Part shown: positions 47,437 to 60,889 of the stretch, one piece after another
Layout: every line of letters begins with the position of its first letter
Position numbering within the stretch: position 1 is the first letter of the stretch
NCBI GenBank assembly: GCA_049999765.1
Contig: JBNGIQ010009081.1
Span: 118,816 to 179,704 of the forward strand
Direction: 5' to 3'
DNA length: 60,889 nt
Source: Phaeoceros laevis
Taxonomy: Eukaryota > Anthocerotophyta > Anthocerotopsida > Notothyladales
The notes under the pieces: model-generated
Databases searched by the model: none
The model's input: only the letters and a program-made list of their open reading frames with translations
What the model was told of the DNA's origin: nothing
Position numbers and translations under genes: made by a program

Positions 47437-50073
47437 TCAGCGCCTCATCATGTCATTGATGACCTTCGAATGAGGTTGGTCCCATGTACCAGGCATAGTC
47501 AAATCCTCACCAAGCTCCTTGTCTACCTTCAGTGCAGCTTCCATGGTAGCCACAACCAGGTCGTCCTTACCCTCCACTATGTCAATGACATCCTTCACCT
47601 CATTCTTTATGTCCTGTAAGTGCAGATCAAGCAAATCAAACGATCCCTGACAATACTGTGCGTAATGCACACTAGCCTCGCTATCTTCCAATGATCCAGC
47701 AAAGAGCATACTGCTGTACTGCTTAGGGTTCCCTGAGACTATCATGTGCATGTCCTCCACATAAGGGAATGCAGGGGATAACAACCAGTCAAATTGAGGA
47801 GCCATCCTATCTACCACAGGCTTTGGTGATCCAGTCTGTGTGGACTCTCTAGGAGACAGTGGCCCAGGGTCCTCAAGCTTTCGCTGCCCAAAAAGCCAAT
47901 TTGGACTTTTCAGTTGAACTTCTGCTGCATCAGTGCCAGAAACACCTGCTGGGGTGCCAGTCTTCAGCTGCAGATCGCTACTAAACATGCGTACAGATTT
48001 TATTGTACCACTTGCCATCTGCAAAAGCTTGTCAAAGGAAGTAAGCTTAAGTCGCTGAAAGTCCTCTCCGTATGGGATTGTCGTCGGCACCCCAGGTAAG
48101 CCACCGTGGTCACCATCAATGCCTTGTTCTTGCGCAGTATCCAACCTTTCATCTCTTGAGGAATCATCTCGGTTGCCTCCAACGTGAAGGTAGTAATCAG
48201 AGTCGAGCTCCCAAAGTGCTGGCTTTCCTTCACGAGGTTGAAAGTGGCCTAAGAAAAGATTCATAGCATCCTGCTTTTCACCATCAGTGTATGTATTGCT
48301 GTAGTAACGTTTGATAGACTTGAGGAATTCCTGAGACTGAGTAGTTGCCTTCCACTTCCCCTGTCTTTCAGGGAAAACGGTATTATGAGCAGCAGAGCCA
48401 CCATATTGCAGAGCTAAGCAGTCACCCATGTTTTGATACATGTCCATCAATGCCGCTGCAACATCACTGTCAGGATCAACTCTCTGTACATCTGTCAACT
48501 GCAAAGCATACAACTGCCTGCCAAGAGCAGCCAGACCATAAGCATACTGAGCAACATTCGTTCGATCCAAGCAGTCAATGCAATTGGTTCGTAAAATCCC
48601 AATCTGATATCTAGGTTCTCTCCCTTCAGGAAAACGATCTTGCTCCCGTTCACTATCCCTCTTAGACCCGCTGCTGTTGCTAGAGGAACTTGACAGGCTG
48701 CTGGTATCAATGCCAGAGAAAGACGAGCGTCCAATGTCCATAGATGCCCCAGCAGTCCTACCCAGCAAGCCATCCTTGGCGTGCGTTGCGACCCTATGCT
48801 GTTGCATTCTCTGCTTGGAAGTGCACACCTTGCCACTGTAGTAGATCCCAGTGAGATCAAGAGCCTCACCGGCCACCGCATCAAGAACAGCCAACACGTT
48901 TGCAGCCTTGCTTTTCGCAAACTTGTGAAAATCCCAATGAATGAACTTGAGTCGGCTGTCCTCGACCAAGATTTGGTTTAGGTAGGCAACTGCATTTGCG
49001 AATTCCCGTCGTAGCATCATTTCCCGAGGCCTTTTTTCCACGGTCTTGATCAAGTTGAGGATGATAATAGGATTGCCGTATCTGCGAGCGAGATCCTCGA
49101 AGTGTAACCTCGTGGCCTCATAAATGGGGTCGTAGCGCTGTAGAATGATATCAGGTTTGGGGCTCAGCCTGGAAGCCTCCTGAGACCAAAAGAGAGGAAT
49201 GGAGCCCCTGTTCTGCACGACTGAACTCATGTGGCCTAACGGCGATACCAGTTCTGACTCCTCATCCAGCACAATCTGCTCAGTCTCCACGTCATTGGCC
49301 ACCCTACCATCGTCATTGACTCCACGCTTGAGGTATCTGGTGCCCGCGAAGTGGCGAGACCGTCTGCCAATAAGGGTGATGACGAAAATCCGGCCAAACA
49401 CGGACAGCTTCTGTTGCTGGAAGGAACCATGGATCAAGGCAACCGTCCAGCGGGTGCTGTTGAGGCGCTGACGAATCCCTCTGGTGAGAAAGGCATTCCA
49501 CACGAACATGTTGTCGTACAGGGCGTCTTGCGGTGAGTTCTCCAGCACGTTACGCTGCAGGCAGCACATGAGCTTGTAGGTGTAGCTGAAGAAGAAGTCC
49601 TTGGTGAGGTCAACCCCGGAGAGCAGCTTCTTGTAGCGCTGCTCGGTCTTGGAGCTGGCCAAGTCGGACTGCTCTGTAGCATGCGGCACAGTAATGAGCT
49701 GCTTTTCCTCGATGCCGTAGATGGCCTGGCCGCAGAGGCGCCCGATTTGACGACGCTTGGTGACCAGAATCATGTAGTAAGACTCCATGAAGGAGACGAA
49801 GCCGACGATGCCGTAGGCCTTGGTAACGGCAGTGAGCCCTCCGGTAGACTTGTTGCCTTCGGCAACGCGCTTGAGCAGAGCCATACATTCCTGCTGCGTA
49901 TAGGTGACGGGGTCCTCGCTGAGGTTGAGCTCCGAGGGCTCGCACCTGTCGATCTTGAGCACCCGCCAGTGTTGCCGGCTCTTGTCCCTTCCCACAACAT
50001 AGAACCTGGCTCGGGTCTCGTACAGCGTGAACTTCTCCAGCGAGTAGGCTTCCGGCTCTGCTGCAGGCCTCAT
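47437..50073 (-). CDS. SAC-domain phosphoinositide phosphatase (SAC1-5/FIG4 group)
   Basis: SAC phosphatases hydrolyse phosphoinositide phosphates such as PI(3,5)P2 on endomembranes. The first ATG, at 50073, gives 878 aa in a single uninterrupted frame. The SAC fold runs from YSLEKFTLYETRARFYVVG to about residue 540. The catalytic P-loop RTNCIDCLDRTN is intact, with the nucleophile at Cys498. Other hallmarks are FFFSYTYKLM, HFAGTRYLKRGVN and FIHWDFHKFAK. A Ser-rich insertion (SLSSSSSNSSGS) precedes the catalytic loop, and the group-specific C-terminal tail follows to NDMMRR. The absence of introns is odd beside heavily split neighbours. It is head-to-head with SICKLE, 490 bp away. Confidence 0.94.
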   Translation of the reverse strand: MRPAAEPEAYSLEKFTLYETRARFYVVGRDKSRQHWRVLKIDRCEPSELNLSEDPVTYTQQECMALLKRVAEGNKSTGGLTAVTKAYGIVGFVSFMESYYMILVTKRRQIGRLCGQAIYGIEEKQLITVPHATEQSDLASSKTEQRYKKLLSGVDLTKDFFFSYTYKLMCCLQRNVLENSPQDALYDNMFVWNAFLTRGIRQRLNSTRWTVALIHGSFQQQKLSVFGRIFVITLIGRRSRHFAGTRYLKRGVNDDGRVANDVETEQIVLDEESELVSPLGHMSSVVQNRGSIPLFWSQEASRLSPKPDIILQRYDPIYEATRLHFEDLARRYGNPIIILNLIKTVEKRPREMMLRREFANAVAYLNQILVEDSRLKFIHWDFHKFAKSKAANVLAVLDAVAGEALDLTGIYYSGKVCTSKQRMQQHRVATHAKDGLLGRTAGASMDIGRSSFSGIDTSSLSSSSSNSSGSKRDSEREQDRFPEGREPRYQIGILRTNCIDCLDRTNVAQYAYGLAALGRQLYALQLTDVQRVDPDSDVAAALMDMYQNMGDCLALQYGGSAAHNTVFPERQGKWKATTQSQEFLKSIKRYYSNTYTDGEKQDAMNLFLGHFQPREGKPALWELDSDYYLHVGGNRDDSSRDERLDTAQEQGIDGDHGGLPGVPTTIPYGEDFQRLKLTSFDKLLQMASGTIKSVRMFSSDLQLKTGTPAGVSGTDAAEVQLKSPNWLFGQRKLEDPGPLSPRESTQTGSPKPVVDRMAPQFDWLLSPAFPYVEDMHMIVSGNPKQYSSMLFAGSLEDSEASVHYAQYCQGSFDLLDLHLQDIKNEVKDVIDIVEGKDDLVVATMEAALKVDKELGEDLTMPGTWDQPHSKVINDMMRR

Positions 50074-50562
50074 CCTGTTCCAGCTTTCGCTTGCTGAGGC
50101 CCTCCCTAATAAGTCCTGGACATGGCCACGGCACAACCATCGTTGTCGCCCCCCCCCACATAAACAACGAGAACCGGACACTGGCACTAGACTACGTGCC
50201 AGGCAAGGGACACGCTTTGATACTGTAGTTGCAAGTTACTTACCGGTACCGGTACTTCACCGCAGTTGTAATTTCCGGCCTTCTTTGTTTCTTGCTCCAG
50301 GCTCACCACGGAGCACTCGTATTGCAGTAGATGTGTGTAAACTGTTTTAAATCATATGTATGCTTGAATGGGGATTGCTCAGTTCGGAGAGCGTCAGACT
50401 GAAAATCTGATGGTCGCGTGTCCTAGCCACACTCACCGCAATCAGTGACAATGGCCGTGGTAGCCTTTTACCGGTATTCAAGACACTCCTTACGTTTCTA
50501 TTGTCTTACTGTATGCTGCCTTCAGGTCTAGAACTCGCTACTAACAGTACGAAGGCGGGGAG
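50074..50562. promoter_or_regulatory. Divergent SAC/SICKLE intergenic region
   Basis: Both promoters must lie in these 490 bp, and a tRNA-Phe-like sequence sits in the middle (50368-50440). Part of the left end is GC-rich and open in the SAC frame but lacks an ATG. Confidence 0.45.
50368..50440 (+). tRNA. tRNA-Phe(GAA)-like sequence, degenerate, probably a pseudogene
   Basis: The segment follows plant cytosolic tRNA-Phe closely: GCTCAG...GAGAGC D arm, TCAGA-CTGAAAA-TCTGA anticodon arm with GAA, and a GCGTG T stem. Several bases are wrong. The acceptor stem ATGGGGA/TCACCGC has an A-C mismatch at the first pair, a T-G wobble at the second and a G-A mismatch at the fifth. The T stem has one mismatch, and the T loop reads TCCTAGC in place of TTCGATC, losing the B-box core. 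It is unlikely to be transcribed efficiently. There is no intron and no encoded CCA. Confidence 0.75.
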
Positions 50563-51189
50563 ATGGAGGAGTCAGAGAGGCGGAAAGAGAGGCTGAGGAC
50601 CTTGCGCCTCGAGGCGGAACAGCAGCCAGTGCAGGCGGCAGCGGAGGCGGAGACTCTACCATCCCCCCTGCTTCGAGAGGCCTCAGATCCGTCCACCAGC
50701 CGGGACACATCTTTCGATTACTACACGGACCCCCTCGCTGTGTATGCAGGAATCAAGCGCAAGGGAGGCGGTATGCTGCCAAAGCCCTCTCATAGGGCGC
50801 CTCCCCCGCTGTCTGGCGTGCAACAAGCAGCACAGCCGCCCTTGTTGATGGCTGCCCCAGCCTGGACACCGGCACACTATGTTTCCCCGCCAGTGGTCAA
50901 TCATTCCAACCCAGAGTACCGACCAAACTTCACTCAGAGAGGTGCTCCACCTCCTCAGCTACACGGGTACCCGGGACCGCCACCCAGTCTTCAGAATCCT
51001 CGTCGTGGACGGGGCTCCGGACACCATTGTGGGGGAAGGGGAGGCTTTTTCCCGAGACAGGGTGGACATGCCAGCGGAACAAACGCATTTCCAGCATCCA
51101 GTGAGAGCCCTGTTTCTGCTGAGCAGCACCCCGAGCTATTTTACAGCAAGTCCATGGTGGAGGATCCATGGAGGCACCTTGTACCTTAG
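50563..51189 (+). CDS. SIC: SICKLE-like proline-rich protein
   Basis: SICKLE is a plant nuclear protein that promotes microRNA accumulation and affects splicing and intron turnover. This single-exon ORF encodes 208 aa from the ATG at 50563. The N terminus MEESERRKERLRTLRLEAEQ and the block FDYYTDPLAVYAGIKRK match the conserved start of SICKLE proteins. The middle is Pro/Gly-rich with an RGRGSGHHCGGRGGFFPRQGG patch. The C terminus has FYSKSMVEDPWRHL, the family's conserved tail. It is shorter than the Arabidopsis protein. The identification rests on the two conserved ends. Confidence 0.78.
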   Translation: MEESERRKERLRTLRLEAEQQPVQAAAEAETLPSPLLREASDPSTSRDTSFDYYTDPLAVYAGIKRKGGGMLPKPSHRAPPPLSGVQQAAQPPLLMAAPAWTPAHYVSPPVVNHSNPEYRPNFTQRGAPPPQLHGYPGPPPSLQNPRRGRGSGHHCGGRGGFFPRQGGHASGTNAFPASSESPVSAEQHPELFYSKSMVEDPWRHLVP

Positions 51190-51799
51190 GCTGTAAGTAG
51201 CCGGCTACCTGCAGCCGAATTTTTTGTTAGGCGGCCGTCCTTAGAGATCACGTGATTCGAAATGCAAGAGTATTAGGAGCAGATGGCTACTGTTGTTAGT
51301 GAGTCGTGCTTCACCCAATTGGAAAAGCACGTTGCTCTCAACATTATGTTGTAATATACTCCACTCAACAATGTGTCGGGTGTGTTTGAAGGCTTAGCTG
51401 GTGTTCTGACCTCTTCGGTCACTGCCTACACTTCATCAAGTCTGGGAGGGAGTGTCCACAATGTATCTATTTACATGCATCCATTCTGCACAACTCCAAC
51501 CATCATGGTCCTCTTGATGACCTTATTGAGCAATTGGCTTGTTCCCCACGTCATCAGCTTCAAGGAGCGCCACCAGGCCCTGCGCCATTGCATTGCAGAA
51601 GTAAAAAAAAGGCAATAGTATCAATAGGTTCCTGTACACATCACCACACCTATCCTCCTGTATTTAAAGCTGAATGTAACCTGGCAGTTGTTGGGAGTTC
51701 AATGCCTCTCGAAAGTGGTAACTTCTGAAGAGCTCGATGAGAGGTTGTCAAATCCATGATCCTCTCCGAAGGGTCTCAGTCACAACTGGTCAGACCGAG
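51190..51799. other. Convergent 3' flanks of SICKLE and BCHC genes
   Basis: No supportable gene. An open stretch of 81 codons at 51373-51618 has no recognisable domain and lies where the SICKLE 3' untranslated region is expected. Confidence 0.4.

Positions 51800-60889
<9,090 letters not shown>

Noticed and set aside
50368-50440. Functional tRNA-Phe gene
   Set aside because: T-loop core and acceptor pairs are broken; annotated as degenerate instead.
51373-51618. 81-codon ORF with hydrophobic stretches
   Set aside because: Lies in the expected SICKLE 3' region; weak start context and no family resemblance.

Overview
The window is nuclear DNA from a land plant. Most genes are split by short introns of roughly 70-400 bp with GT-AG borders. 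Their products belong to plant families: chloroplast-type GET3, plant COX5C, BCHC-class BEACH protein, SICKLE, PRP40C and a PLS-DYW pentatricopeptide repeat (PPR) protein. The PPR protein carries a variant editing domain (KKP-A in place of the usual PG box, terminus GDRH). From memory, such variants are characteristic of hornworts, lycophytes and ferns, so a seed-free plant is likely; short introns and dense genes fit a lycophyte or hornwort better than a fern. This placement is inference. Two 100-N gaps (29562-29661, 39748-39847) mark a draft scaffold.

Layout. 1-7.1 kb is a transposon nest. It holds a decayed, roughly 4.25 kb PIF/Harbinger element (Myb-like ORF on +, transposase on -), a 384-bp internally deleted derivative with perfect 17-bp terminal inverted repeats and TTA duplications, and a GC-rich foldback repeat. 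7.2-11.1 kb: ubiquitin-activating enzyme E1 (-). 11.8-12.2 kb: cytochrome c oxidase subunit 5C (-). 12.9-14.3 kb: Alba protein (+). 15.3-15.7 kb: NTF2 (-). 16.4-19.0 kb: plastid-type GET3 (-). 19.4-22.4 kb: SOF1/DCAF13 WD40 protein (+), with a one-base frameshift. 22.6-25.6 kb: EMB8-type alpha/beta hydrolase (+). 25.9-28.6 kb: multipass membrane protein (-). 29.2-31.0 kb: an AT-rich island with a gap and two exon-like pieces. 31.3-33.8 kb: unrecognised coiled-coil protein (+). 34.9-37.4 kb: intronless PPR editing factor (-). 38.2-43.7 kb: PRP40C/TCERG1-like WW-FF protein (+). 44.0-47.1 kb: a SpoU/TrmH methyltransferase-like protein with a transposon-integrase-like DNA-binding N terminus (+). 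47.4-50.1 kb: intronless SAC phosphoinositide phosphatase (-). 50.4 kb: degenerate tRNA-Phe. 50.6-51.2 kb: SICKLE (+). 51.8 kb to the right edge: BCHC-type BEACH protein (-, N terminus off the window).

The genes are mostly housekeeping and do not form a pathway. Themes are protein turnover and targeting (UBA1, GET3, BEACH, SAC), RNA processing (SOF1, PRP40C, SICKLE, PPR, TrmH-like) and mitochondria (COX5C). Several pairs are head-to-head over less than 1 kb (COX5C/Alba, GET3/SOF1, PPR/PRP40C, SAC/SICKLE). Exon boundaries were deduced by hand from frame, splice consensus and family similarity. In UBA1, COX5C, Alba, NTF2, GET3, the membrane protein, the coiled-coil gene and the TrmH fusion the exon lengths add up to an intact frame; SOF1 is the exception.

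The most unusual item is the integrase-HTH/TrmH fusion gene, in which three conserved methyltransferase positions are also changed. The Harbinger parent/derivative pair and the DYW-variant PPR protein are also of interest.
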